Part shown: positions 25,934 to 34,900 of the stretch, piece by piece
Position numbering within the stretch: position 1 is the stretch's first letter
Layout of the letters: every line of letters begins with the position of its first letter
NCBI RefSeq assembly: GCF_029855045.1
Contig: NZ_CP123228.1
Coordinates: 744,001-808,000 of the forward strand
Direction of reading: 5' to 3'
Origin: Piscinibacter sp. XHJ-5
Lineage (GTDB): Bacteria > Pseudomonadota > Gammaproteobacteria > Burkholderiales > Burkholderiaceae_C
DNA length: 64,000 nucleotides
Translations under genes and position numbers: made by a program
The notes under the pieces: model-generated
What the model was told of the DNA's origin: nothing
The model's input: the letters and a program-made list of their open reading frames with translations, nothing else
Databases searched by the model: none

Positions 25934-27127
25934 ATGAACATCAAGCACGCCGCCATCGCGGCCACCATCACCACGATGGCGCTCGCCGCCCACGCCCAGG
26001 GCGTGATCAAGATCGGCGAGGTCAACAGCTACAAGGTGCAGCCGGCCTTTCTCGAGCCCTACAAGAAGGGCATGGAGCTGGCGGTCGAGGAGATCAACGC
26101 CGCCGGCGGCGTCAACGGCAAGAAGCTGCAGCTCATCACCCGCGACGACAACGGCAACCCGGGCGATGCCGTGCGAGCGGCCGAGGAACTGCTCTCGCGT
26201 GAGCAGGTCGATGTGCTGACCGGCACCTTCCTCTCCAACATCGGCCTCGCGCTCACCGACTTCGCCAAGCAGAAGAAGGTCTTCTTCCTCGCGGGCGAGC
26301 CGCTCACCGACAAGATCGTCTGGCAGAACGGCAACCGCTACACCTTCCGGCTGCGCCCGTCGACCTACATGCAGTCGGCGATGCTGGTGCCCGAGGCCGC
26401 CAAGCTCAGGAAGAAGCGCTGGGCGGTGGTGTACCCCAACTACGAGTACGGCGTGTCGGCCGTCACCACCTTCAAGCAGCTGCTCAAGGCCGCGCAGCCG
26501 GACGTCGAGTTCGTCGCCGAGCAGGCGCCGCCGCTCGGCAAGCTCGATGCCGGCAGCGTCGTGCAGGCCCTGTCCGATGCCAAGCCCGATGCCATCTTCA
26601 ACGTGCTCTTCGGCGCCGACCTCGCGAAGTTCGTGCGCGAGGGCAACACGCGGGGCCTGTTCCAGAACCGCGAGGTCGTCAGCATGCTGACCGGCGAGCC
26701 CGAGTACCTCGATCCGCTGAAGGACGAGACGCCCAACGGCTGGATCGTCACCGGCTACCCCTGGTACGGCATCCAGACACCGGAGCACAAGGCCTTCTTC
26801 CTCGCCTACCACGGCAAGTTCAAGGACTATCCGCGGCTCGGCTCGGTGGTCGGCTACAGCATGATCAAGTCGGTGGCCGAAGGCGCGAGGAAGGCGAAGA
26901 GCACCGAGACCGAGAAGATGATCGCCGCCTTCAAGGGCCTGCAGGTGCCCACGCCGTTCGGCACCATCACGTACCGCTCCGAAGACCAGCAGTCGACGAT
27001 GGGCGCGTTCGTGGGCAAGACGAAGAACGAAGGTGGCAAGGGCACGATGGTGGAGTACCGGTACCTCGACGGGGCGAAGTACCTGCCGGTCGGCGAAGAG
27101 CTCAAGAAGCTGCGTGCGCTGGACTGA
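25934..27127 (+). CDS. Branched-chain-amino-acid-type ABC transporter substrate-binding protein, 397 aa
   Basis: A periplasmic-binding protein type 1 (LivJ-like): signal peptide ending AAHAQ, mature start GVIKIGEVNSYKVQPAFLEPYKKGMELAVEEINAAGGVNGKKLQL, and the usual VVYPNYEYGVSAVTTFKQLL segment. Ribosome site AGAGGAGCG precedes the ATG. Proteins of this class bind amino acids but also aromatic acids and ureas. In this locus the likely cargo is nicotinate, nicotinamide or a related acid, which is inference from context. Confidence 0.9.
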   Translation: MNIKHAAIAATITTMALAAHAQGVIKIGEVNSYKVQPAFLEPYKKGMELAVEEINAAGGVNGKKLQLITRDDNGNPGDAVRAAEELLSREQVDVLTGTFLSNIGLALTDFAKQKKVFFLAGEPLTDKIVWQNGNRYTFRLRPSTYMQSAMLVPEAAKLRKKRWAVVYPNYEYGVSAVTTFKQLLKAAQPDVEFVAEQAPPLGKLDAGSVVQALSDAKPDAIFNVLFGADLAKFVREGNTRGLFQNREVVSMLTGEPEYLDPLKDETPNGWIVTGYPWYGIQTPEHKAFFLAYHGKFKDYPRLGSVVGYSMIKSVAEGARKAKSTETEKMIAAFKGLQVPTPFGTITYRSEDQQSTMGAFVGKTKNEGGKGTMVEYRYLDGAKYLPVGEELKKLRALD

Positions 27128-27150
27128 TCTGACGGCCTGCAAGTGCATCA

Positions 27151-27219
27151 ACCACAGAGCCAGCGAGACACAGAGATGAAGACTGCGCACTTCCCCTGTG
27201 CTCTGCGTGGCTCCGTGGT
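27151..27219. repeat. Palindromic repeat, copy B (ACCACGGAGCCACGG type)
   Basis: Left arm ACCACAGAGCCAGCGAGACACAG (part of 27151-27173) pairs imperfectly with 27196-27219, which ends CGTGGCTCCGTGGT. The right arm is nearly identical to copy A's, while the left arm has drifted. It separates the binding-protein and permease genes. Confidence 0.75.
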
Positions 27220-27240
27220 TCATCGAATTCGACAGGGCAC

Positions 27241-29121
27241 ATGAACTTCTCCGGCTTCATCGTCCAGCTCCTCAACGGCCTTGCGGGAGCCTCGTCGCTG
27301 TTCATGGTCGCCGCCGGCCTGTCGCTGATCTTCGGCGTGACGCGCATCGTCAACTTCGCGCACGGCTCCTTCTTCATGCTGGGCATCTACATCGCCTACT
27401 CGCTGTCGCAGTGGCTGGGCGGCGGCGCCTGGTTCTGGCCGGCGCTGCTGCTCGCCGCGCTGGCGGTGGGCGCCTTCGGCGCGCTGGTGGAGATGACGCT
27501 GCTGCGCCGCATCTACCGCGCGCCCGAGCTGTTCCAGCTACTCGCCACCTTCGCGCTCGTGCTCGTGATCAAGGACGCGGCCCTGTGGTTTTGGGGGCCC
27601 GAGGATGTGCTCGGCCCGCGCGCGCCGGGCCTCGCGCGCTCGGTGGAGATCCTCGGGCGGCAGTTTCCGAGCTACGACCTGCTGCTGATCGTGATCGGGC
27701 CCGCCGTGCTGGGGCTGCTGTGGCTGCTGCTGACGCGCACACGCTGGGGCACGCTGGTGCGCGCGGCCACGCAGGACCGCGAGATGGTGGGCGCGCTGGG
27801 CGTCAACCAGGCGTGGCTGTTCACCGCGGTGTTCGCGCTCGGCGCGATGCTGGCGGGCCTGGGCGGTGCGCTGCAGCTGCCGCGCGAGCCCGCGAACCTC
27901 GGCCTGGATCTGCTGACGATTGGCGACGCCTTCGTGGTCGTCGTGGTCGGCGGGATGGGGTCCATTCCCGGCGCCTATGTCGCGGCGCTGCTCATTGCCG
28001 AGATCAAGGCGCTGTGCGTGGGCCTGGGCACCGTGGACCTCCTCGGCGTCAGCTTCTCGTTCTCCAAGCTCACCCTGGTGGCTGAGTTCCTCGTCATGGC
28101 GGTCGTGCTGGTCGTGCGGCCGTGGGGCCTGCTGGGCCGCGCGCAAGGCGTGAGCCGCAGCGCGGCACCGGCCGAGGCGCCGCTGCGGCCGGCCGACCGC
28201 ACGCTGAAGTGGACCGGCGCGGTCGTGCTCGCCGGCCTGCTGCTGCTGCCGCTGATCACCGCGCAGTCGCCGTATGCCACCGTCCTGGCCATCGACCTGC
28301 TCACCGCCGCGCTGTTCGCCGCCAGCCTGCACTTCATCATGGGGCCGGCCGGCATGCACTCGTTCGGCCATGCAGCGTACTTCGGGCTGGGGGCCTATGG
28401 CGCGGCGCTGCTGGTGCTGCGCTTCGGGTTGCCGATGGAGCTGTCGCTGATCGCGGCGCCGCTGGTCGCCGCGCTCGGCGCCCTGCTGTTCGGCTGGTTC
28501 TGCGTGCGCCTGTCGGGCGTGTACCTCGCGATGCTCACGCTGGCCTTCGCGCAGATCGTCTGGTCGATCTGCTACCAGTGGGACCAGTTCACCGGCGGCA
28601 GCAACGGCCTCACCGGCGTGTGGCCAGCGCCGTGGCTGGCCGACAAGCGCGCGTACTACTACCTCACGCTGATCCTCGTGGCCGGTGCCGTGCTGCTGCT
28701 GCGCCGCGCCTTGTTCTCGCCCTTCGGCTATGCGCTGCGCGCCGGGCGCGACTCGCCGCTGCGCGCCGATGCGATCGGCATCGACGTCAAGCGCCTGCAA
28801 TGGGGCGGCTTCGTCGTCGCCGCCGCCTTCGCCGGTCTCGCCGGCGCGCTGTTCGCCTTCTCCAAGGGCAGCATCTCGCCCGACAGCATGTCGGTCGGCA
28901 AGTCGGTCGACGGGCTGGTGATGGTGCTGCTGGGCGGGTTGCAGACCCTGGCCGGGCCGGTGGTCGGGGCGGTGACCTTCACCTGGCTGCAGGACAGCGT
29001 GGCGCGCAGCACCGACTACTGGCGAGCGCTGCTCGGCGGCATCATGCTGCTGCTGGTGCTGGCCTTCCCGCAGGGCATCGCGGGATTCGCGCGGCAGCTG
29101 ATCCGCAGGAGCGCGCCATGA
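27241..29121 (+). CDS. Fused branched-chain-type ABC permease (LivH-LivM), 626 aa
   Basis: Two permeases that are normally separate are joined in one chain. Residues 1-295 are LivH-like (GLSLIFGVTRIVNFAHGSFFMLG; GGMGSIPGAYVAALLIAEIKAL) and about 315-626 are LivM-like (GPAGMHSFGHAAYFGLGAYGAALL; AIGIDVKRLQWGGFVVAAAFAGLAGAL; LLGGLQTLAGPVVGA). About 16 transmembrane segments are expected. The linker is short and Ala/Pro-rich (SRSAAPAEAPLRPADR). The stop overlaps the ATPase start as ATGA. No frameshift is needed; the fusion is genuine in the given sequence. Confidence 0.93.
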   Translation: MNFSGFIVQLLNGLAGASSLFMVAAGLSLIFGVTRIVNFAHGSFFMLGIYIAYSLSQWLGGGAWFWPALLLAALAVGAFGALVEMTLLRRIYRAPELFQLLATFALVLVIKDAALWFWGPEDVLGPRAPGLARSVEILGRQFPSYDLLLIVIGPAVLGLLWLLLTRTRWGTLVRAATQDREMVGALGVNQAWLFTAVFALGAMLAGLGGALQLPREPANLGLDLLTIGDAFVVVVVGGMGSIPGAYVAALLIAEIKALCVGLGTVDLLGVSFSFSKLTLVAEFLVMAVVLVVRPWGLLGRAQGVSRSAAPAEAPLRPADRTLKWTGAVVLAGLLLLPLITAQSPYATVLAIDLLTAALFAASLHFIMGPAGMHSFGHAAYFGLGAYGAALLVLRFGLPMELSLIAAPLVAALGALLFGWFCVRLSGVYLAMLTLAFAQIVWSICYQWDQFTGGSNGLTGVWPAPWLADKRAYYYLTLILVAGAVLLLRRALFSPFGYALRAGRDSPLRADAIGIDVKRLQWGGFVVAAAFAGLAGALFAFSKGSISPDSMSVGKSVDGLVMVLLGGLQTLAGPVVGAVTFTWLQDSVARSTDYWRALLGGIMLLLVLAFPQGIAGFARQLIRRSAP

Positions 29122-29900
29122 GCCTGTTGCAGGTCAGCCATCTGCAGAAGCACTTCGGCGGCCTCACGGCCGTCGACGACGTCAGCTTCAGCCTCGCTCC
29201 GGGGGAACTGCTCGCGCTGATCGGCCCCAACGGCGCCGGCAAGTCGACGACCTTCAACATGGTCAACGGCCAGCTGCGCGCCGACGGCGGCTCGATCCGC
29301 TTCGATGGCCAGGAGCTCGTCGGACGCAGGCCGCGCGAGATCTGGAAGCTGGGCGTCGGGCGCACCTTCCAGATAGCAGAGACCTTCTCCTCGCTGACGG
29401 TGATCGAGAACGTGCAGATGGCGCTGCTGTCGGCCGACGGCAGGCTGTTCTCGATGTGGCGCCCGGCCGCGGCGCACAAGCGCGAGCAGGCGCATGCGCT
29501 GCTCGAGCGGGTCGGCATGGCCGCGCAGGCCGACCGTCCCTGCAGCGAGCTGGCCTATGGCGACGTCAAGCGTGTCGAGCTGGCCATCGCGATGGCCAAC
29601 GCCCCCAAGCTGCTGCTGATGGACGAGCCCACCGCCGGCATGGCGCCCAGGGAGCGCAACGAGCTGATGGCACTGACGAAGAAGCTGGTCGTCGAGCGCG
29701 GTCTCGCGGTGCTCTTCACCGAGCACAGCATGGATGTCGTCTTCGCCTATGCCGACCGCATGATCGTGCTGGCGCGCGGGCGCCTCATCGCCGAGGGCAA
29801 GCCGATGGAGATTCGCGACCATCCGAAGGTCCAGGAGGTGTACTTCGGCACCGGCAGGACGTTCGAGACGAAGACGAGCACGCCTCGGGAGGTCGCGTGA
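29118..29900 (+). CDS. livG: Branched-chain-type ABC transporter ATP-binding protein (LivG), 260 aa
   Basis: One of two cytoplasmic ATPases of the importer: Walker A GPNGAGKST, signature ELAYGDVKRVELAIAMA (LAYG replacing LSxG as usual in LivG), Walker B LLLMDEPTAGMAP, and H-loop TEHSMD. A C-terminal BCA_ABC_TP_C-like tail (HPKVQEVYFG) is present. ATG overlaps the fused permease stop by four bases, so translation is coupled. Symbol given for the family; the substrate may not be an amino acid. Confidence 0.92.
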   Translation: MSLLQVSHLQKHFGGLTAVDDVSFSLAPGELLALIGPNGAGKSTTFNMVNGQLRADGGSIRFDGQELVGRRPREIWKLGVGRTFQIAETFSSLTVIENVQMALLSADGRLFSMWRPAAAHKREQAHALLERVGMAAQADRPCSELAYGDVKRVELAIAMANAPKLLLMDEPTAGMAPRERNELMALTKKLVVERGLAVLFTEHSMDVVFAYADRMIVLARGRLIAEGKPMEIRDHPKVQEVYFGTGRTFETKTSTPREVA

Positions 29901-29921
29901 GCGCATGCCCCCTCACCCGAG

Positions 29922-29991
29922 CCCTCTCCCCCGTGTCCGGGGGAGAGGGTGCAAAGCGGCTCCGTCTCCCTCTCCCGCCTGCGGGAGAGGG
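29922..29991. repeat. Tandem REP-like hairpin doublet
   Basis: Hairpin 1: CCCTCTCCCCC (29922-29932) with GGGGGAGAGGG (29939-29949), 11 bp, 6-nt loop. Hairpin 2: CCCTCTCCCGC (29968-29978) with GCGGGAGAGGG (29981-29991), 11 bp, 2-nt loop. Both are perfect. They lie between the two ATPase genes and may uncouple their expression by stabilising the upstream mRNA. Related sequences occur at 19109, 36488 and 55424. Confidence 0.85.
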
Positions 29992-30027
29992 TTGGGGTGA
30001 GGGCAAGGCGTTCGGGGAGCCGATGTG

Positions 30028-30783
30028 ATGAGCCGCAATCCGCCACCCATCGCGGCCGCCGTGCCGCTGCTCGAGGCGCACGGCCTGTGCGGCTGGTACG
30101 GCGCCGCGCAGATCCTGTTCGATGTCGACCTGCAGGTGCGCCGTGGCGAAGTGGTCGCGCTCATGGGCCGCAACGGCGCCGGCAAGTCGACGACGCTGAA
30201 GGCGCTGATGGGACTGCTGGCCAAGCGGCGCGGCACGCTGACGTTCATGGGCCGCGACATCTCCGCCAGGGAGCCGCACGAGGTGGCTCGCCTGGGCCTG
30301 GGCTTCGTGCCGGAGGACCGGCGCATCTTCACCGACCTCACGGTGCGCGAGAACCTCGAGGTCGGGCGCCAGCCGCCGCGCCGGTGGCCCGACGGCAGCG
30401 CGGCGCCGGAGTGGACGACCGATGCGCTGTTCAGGCTCTTTCCGAACCTCGGCGAGATGCCCGACCGCCCGGGCGGCCGCATGAGCGGCGGCGAGCAGCA
30501 GATGCTGACCGTCGCGCGCACGCTGATGGGCAATCCGTACCTCGTCCTGCTCGACGAGCCTTCCGAAGGCGTGGCGCCGGTCATCGTGGAGCAGATGGCG
30601 CAGATGATCCTGCAGCTCAAGGCGCAGGGCGTCAGCATCCTGCTGTCGGAACAGAACATGCATTTCGCCGAACTGGTATCGGACCGTGCCTATGTGCTGG
30701 AGAAGGGGCAGATCCGCTACCAGGCGACGATGGCCGAGCTCGCCGCCAACGACGAGGTGCGGCGGGCGTACCTGAGCGTCTGA
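30028..30783 (+). CDS. livF: Branched-chain-type ABC transporter ATP-binding protein (LivF), 251 aa
   Basis: Second ATPase subunit: Walker A GRNGAGKST, signature MSGGEQQMLTVARTLM, Walker B LVLLDEPSEGVAP, H-loop SEQNMH. The segment LGLGFVPEDRRIFTDLTVRENLEVG is typical of LivF. ATG 30028 follows GGGGAG by about 8 nt, with GTG 30025 also possible. It is separated from livG by 127 nt filled with hairpin repeats. It is followed after 45 nt by the nicotinamidase gene, tying transport to nicotinate metabolism. Confidence 0.92.
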   Translation: MSRNPPPIAAAVPLLEAHGLCGWYGAAQILFDVDLQVRRGEVVALMGRNGAGKSTTLKALMGLLAKRRGTLTFMGRDISAREPHEVARLGLGFVPEDRRIFTDLTVRENLEVGRQPPRRWPDGSAAPEWTTDALFRLFPNLGEMPDRPGGRMSGGEQQMLTVARTLMGNPYLVLLDEPSEGVAPVIVEQMAQMILQLKAQGVSILLSEQNMHFAELVSDRAYVLEKGQIRYQATMAELAANDEVRRAYLSV

Positions 30784-30828
30784 TCGACCCGTGATCGCGG
30801 GAGCGCATCCAACCGAAGGAGAGTCACC

Positions 30829-31536
30829 ATGCAGCGCAGAACCCTGATGACCGCCTTGCTTGCCGGGGCAGCCTTGCCGTGGCGTGCCTTCGCCGCCCCG
30901 GTCAAGCCCGATGCCCAGTCGGCACTCATCGTCGTCGACGTGCAGAACTGCTTCGTCACCGGCGGCACGCTGCCGGTGAAGCAGGGCGAGGACGTGGTGC
31001 CGGTCATCAACAGGCTCGCCAAGGCATTCGAGAACGTCGTCATCACCCAGGACTGGCACACCAAGGGCCATGCGTCCTTCGCCAGCACGCACGGCGGCAA
31101 GAAGCCGTTCGAGACGACCAGGCTGAGCTACGGCACGCAGGTGCTGTGGCCCGACCATTGCGTGCAAGGCACGCCCGACGCGGCGCTGCACAAGGATCTC
31201 GACATCCCGCATGCGCAACTCATCGTGCGCAAGGGCTTCCATCCCAAGGTCGACAGCTATTCGGCCTTCGAGGAGGCCGATCGCAAGACGCCCACCGGCC
31301 TCGGCGGCTACCTCAAGCAGCGCGGCATCAAGCGCGTCTTCGTCACCGGCCTGGCGACCGATTTCTGCGTCGCCTGGACCGCCATGGATGCGCGCAAGCA
31401 GGGCCTGGAGACCTACGTGATCGAGGATGCGACGCGCGCGATCGATCTGAACGGCTCGCTCGCCGCCGCCTGGAAGCAGATGACGGCCAAGGGCGTCCGG
31501 CGCATCCAGTCGGCGGACATCGCGGTGGCGGCTTGA
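30829..31536 (+). CDS. pncA: Exported nicotinamidase (isochorismatase-like), 235 aa
   Basis: This hydrolyses nicotinamide to nicotinate and ammonia. Catalytic triad residues are Asp37 (VVDVQNCF), Lys135 (RKGFHPKVDSYSAF) and Cys180 (TDFCV); metal ligands are Asp75, His77 and His81 in QDWHTKGH. The N-terminus QRRTLMTALLAGAALPWRAFAAP is a signal peptide with an RRxLM Tat-like motif, so this enzyme is probably periplasmic, unlike the usual cytoplasmic PncA. Ribosome site AAGGAGAG precedes the ATG. Its stop overlaps the TTG start of the dehydrogenase small subunit, supporting a nicotinamide-nicotinate-6-hydroxynicotinate sequence. Confidence 0.9.
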   Translation: MQRRTLMTALLAGAALPWRAFAAPVKPDAQSALIVVDVQNCFVTGGTLPVKQGEDVVPVINRLAKAFENVVITQDWHTKGHASFASTHGGKKPFETTRLSYGTQVLWPDHCVQGTPDAALHKDLDIPHAQLIVRKGFHPKVDSYSAFEEADRKTPTGLGGYLKQRGIKRVFVTGLATDFCVAWTAMDARKQGLETYVIEDATRAIDLNGSLAAAWKQMTAKGVRRIQSADIAVAA

Positions 31537-31997
31537 CGTCGCTGACGCTGCGGGTGAACGGCCGCGAGCACGCGCTGGCGGTGCCGGCCAGCGCGCCGCT
31601 GCTGCAGGTGCTGCGCAACGACCTGGGGCTCAACGGACCCAAGTACGGCTGCGGCCTCGGCGAATGCGGCGCCTGCCTGGTGCTGGTCGACGGCGTCGCG
31701 GCGCGCTCCTGCGTCATCCCCGCCGGTGGCGTCGCCGAGCGCGAGATCACGACGCTCGAAGGACTGGGCACGCGCGACCGGCTGCACCCGGTGCAGCAGG
31801 CCTTCATCGAGGCGCAGGCGGCGCAGTGCGGCTATTGCCTCAACGGGATGATCATCGCGACGGTGGCGCTGCTCGCGCGCACGCCGCGCCCGAGCGAAGC
31901 GCAGGTCCGCGCCGCGCTGTCGCACAACCTGTGCCGCTGCGGCACGCATGTGGAGATCCTGCAGGCGGTGGAGCGCGCCGTCGAACTCATGACATGA
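31533..31997 (+). CDS. nicA: Nicotinate dehydrogenase, [2Fe-2S] small subunit (NicA-like), 154 aa
   Basis: A xanthine-dehydrogenase-type iron-sulfur subunit holding two [2Fe-2S] clusters: plant-type CGLGECGACLV...C and C-terminal CGYCLNGM ... CRCGTH. The closest remembered pattern is Pseudomonas putida NicA (LRNDLxLNGPKYGCGLGECGAC). It passes electrons from the molybdenum subunit during hydroxylation of nicotinate at C6. The start is TTG at 31533, overlapping the nicotinamidase stop (TTGA); the stop overlaps the next ATG (ATGA). Such double overlap indicates tight coupling. Confidence 0.88.
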   Translation: MTSLTLRVNGREHALAVPASAPLLQVLRNDLGLNGPKYGCGLGECGACLVLVDGVAARSCVIPAGGVAEREITTLEGLGTRDRLHPVQQAFIEAQAAQCGYCLNGMIIATVALLARTPRPSEAQVRAALSHNLCRCGTHVEILQAVERAVELMT

Positions 31998-34900
31998 CAC
32001 GCCGTGCCGACACGCCGCAATCGCGGCACGACTTCCATGCGGCGAACGGCGTGCTGCTCGTGTGGCGCATGCCGCCGCCGGCGCCGCCGGTCGCGCCCGG
32101 CCAGCCGGCGATCGTTCCGGCCAATCCCGCCGAGGGGCCCGAGATCCTGGTCGCGGTCTGGGACGACGGCAGCGTGACCGCGCTGCACGGCCATGTGGAC
32201 CTCGGCACCGGCATCCGCACGGCGCTTGCGCAGATCGCCGCCGAGGAGCTCGACGTGGCGCTCGGCTGCGTGAACATGGTGCTCGGCGACACCGCCCGCG
32301 CGCCGAACCAGGGCGCGACCATCGCCAGCGCGTCCATCCAGATCCATGCCGTGCCGATGCGACAGGCCGCGGCGACTGCGCGCGCCTGGCTGCTCCATCA
32401 GGCCGCCGACGTGCTGCAGCGCCCGGCCGAGCTGCTCGACGTGCGACACGGCGTGGTGCGCGTGCGGGGCGAGCCCGAACGCCGCGTGAGCTATGCCGAT
32501 CTGCTGCGCGATCGCCATGTCGAGGTCGAGCTGCGCACCGATGCCGAGCTGAAGCCGCCCTCCGAATACCGCGTGGTCGGCCAGTCGGTGCCGCGCGTGG
32601 ACATTCCCGCGAAGGCGCGTGGCGAGACCGTCTTCGTCCACGACATGCGGCTTGCGGAGATGCTGCACGGCCGGGTCGTGCGGCCGCCCTATGCCGGCGT
32701 CGATGCCGGCGACTTCGTCGGCCGCACGCTGGAGGCGGTCGACGAGGCCTCCATTGCGCACCTGCCGGGCATCGTCAAGGTCGTCGTCATCGGCGACTTC
32801 GTCGGGGTGGTCGCCCAGCGCGAGGAGCAGGCGGAGGCCGCGATGCGCGAGCTGCGGGTGGCCTGGAAGCCGTGGCCCGGCCTGCGTCCGCTGGACGACC
32901 TGGAGCAGGCGCTGCGCGCCCATCCGTCGACGCCGCGCGTGCTGGTCGACGAAGGCGACGTCGATGCGGCGCTCGCGGCCGCTGCGCAGCCGATGCCGCG
33001 CACCTACGTCTGGCCGTACCAGATGCATGCGTCGATCGGGCCGTCGTGCGCGCTGGCCGACTGGCAGGGGGATCGCCTCACCGTCTGGGCCGGCACCCAG
33101 AACCCGCACGTGCTTCGCGCGGACCTGTCGCGCCTGACCGGCCTAGCCGACACCGCGATCGAGGTGGTGCGCATGGAGGCGGCCGGCTGCTACGGCCGCA
33201 ACAGCGCCGACGATGTCGCCGCCGATGCGGCGCTGCTGGCGCGCGCCGTGGGCCGGCCGGTGCGTGTGCAGCTCACCCGGGAGCAGGAGCACGCGTGGGA
33301 GCCCAAGGGCGCCGCCCAGCTGATGCAGATCGCCGGCGGCTTGAACGACGACGGCAGCCCGGCGGCCTACGACTTCCAGACTTCGTATCCGTCGAACGGC
33401 GCGCCGACGCTGGCGCTGCTGCTCACCGGCACGATCGCGCCCGACGGGGCGGCCTACCAGATGGGCGACCGCACGGCCGCGCCGCCGTACGACTACCGGG
33501 CGCTGCGCGTGACCGCGAACGACATGCCGCCGATCCTGCGCGCGTCGTGGCTGCGCGGCGTGTCGGCGCTGCCGAACTCGTTCGCGCACGAGTCGTACAT
33601 CGACGAGCTGGCGACGGCCGCCGGCGTCGACCCGGTGGCGTACCGGCTGCGCCACCTGAAGGACGCACGCGCCGCCGAGCTCGTGCGCGCCACCGCCGAC
33701 CGCGCCGGCTGGATCGTGCACACGCAGCCGCAGCAGCAGCCGGTGCACGGCGACATCGCCCGCGGCCAGGGCTTCGCCTATGCCCGCTACGTGCACAGCA
33801 AGTTCCCGGGCTTCGCCTCGGCGTTCGCCGCCTGGGTCGCCGATGTCGAAGTGAACCGGCGGACCGGCGAGGTGCATGTGAGCCGCATCGTCGTCGGTCA
33901 CGACGCGGGGCTGATGGTGAACCCGGCCGGCGTGCAGCAGCAGGTGCACGGCAACGTGCTGCAGACCACGAGCCGGGCGCTCAAGGAGCGCGTGCGCACC
34001 GATCCCGACACGCATGCGGTGGCCAGCCGCGAATGGGGCAGCTACCCCATCCTCAGCTTTCGCGAGGTGCCGGTGATCGAGGTGCTGCTGATGCCGCGTC
34101 CCGGCGAGCCGCCGCTGGGAGCGGGCGAGTCCTCGTCGGTGCCGGGCACGGCGGCGATCGCCAACGCGATCTTCGACGCGACCGGCGTGCGGTTCCGCCA
34201 GCCGCCGTTCACGCCCGAGGTGGTGCGGGCGGCGCTGAATCCGCTGCCGGCACCGCCGCCGGCCGCGACGGCGCCGGCCGCGACGGCGTCCATGCCCGCC
34301 GATGCGCCGTGGCCTTCGGGCAAACGCTGGTGGGCCCGCGCCGGCGCGCTCGCCGCCGGGGTGCTCGGCCTGGGCGCCGCCGCGCTCGGCTGGCGAGCCA
34401 CGATCGCGCCCATCGCCAGGCCCGACACCGGCATCTACACCACTGCGACGCTCGAACGCGGCCGCCAGCTGGCGGCGCTGGGCGACTGCGCCGAGTGCCA
34501 CACCGCGCCGGGCGGCATCCGCAACGCCGGCGGTCGCGACATGCCCACGCCGTTCGGCACCGTGACGACGACCAATCTCACGCCCGACATCGAGACCGGC
34601 ATCGGCGCGTGGTCCTTCGCCGCCTTCCAGCGCGCGATGCGCGAAGGCGTCTCGCGCGACGGGCGTCACCTGTACCCGGCGTTCCCGTACACCGCGTTCG
34701 CGAAGACCAGCGACGACGACCTGATGGCGCTGTACGCCTACCTGATGTCGCAGCCGGCGGTTCGCCACGAGGCGGCGCCCACACGGCTCGCCTTTCCGTT
34801 CAGCGTGCGGCCGCTGATGGCCTTGTGGAACGCGCTGTACCTGGATCCCGCGCCGATGTCCGCGGACCCCTCGCGCTCCGCGCTGTGGAACCGCGGCGCC

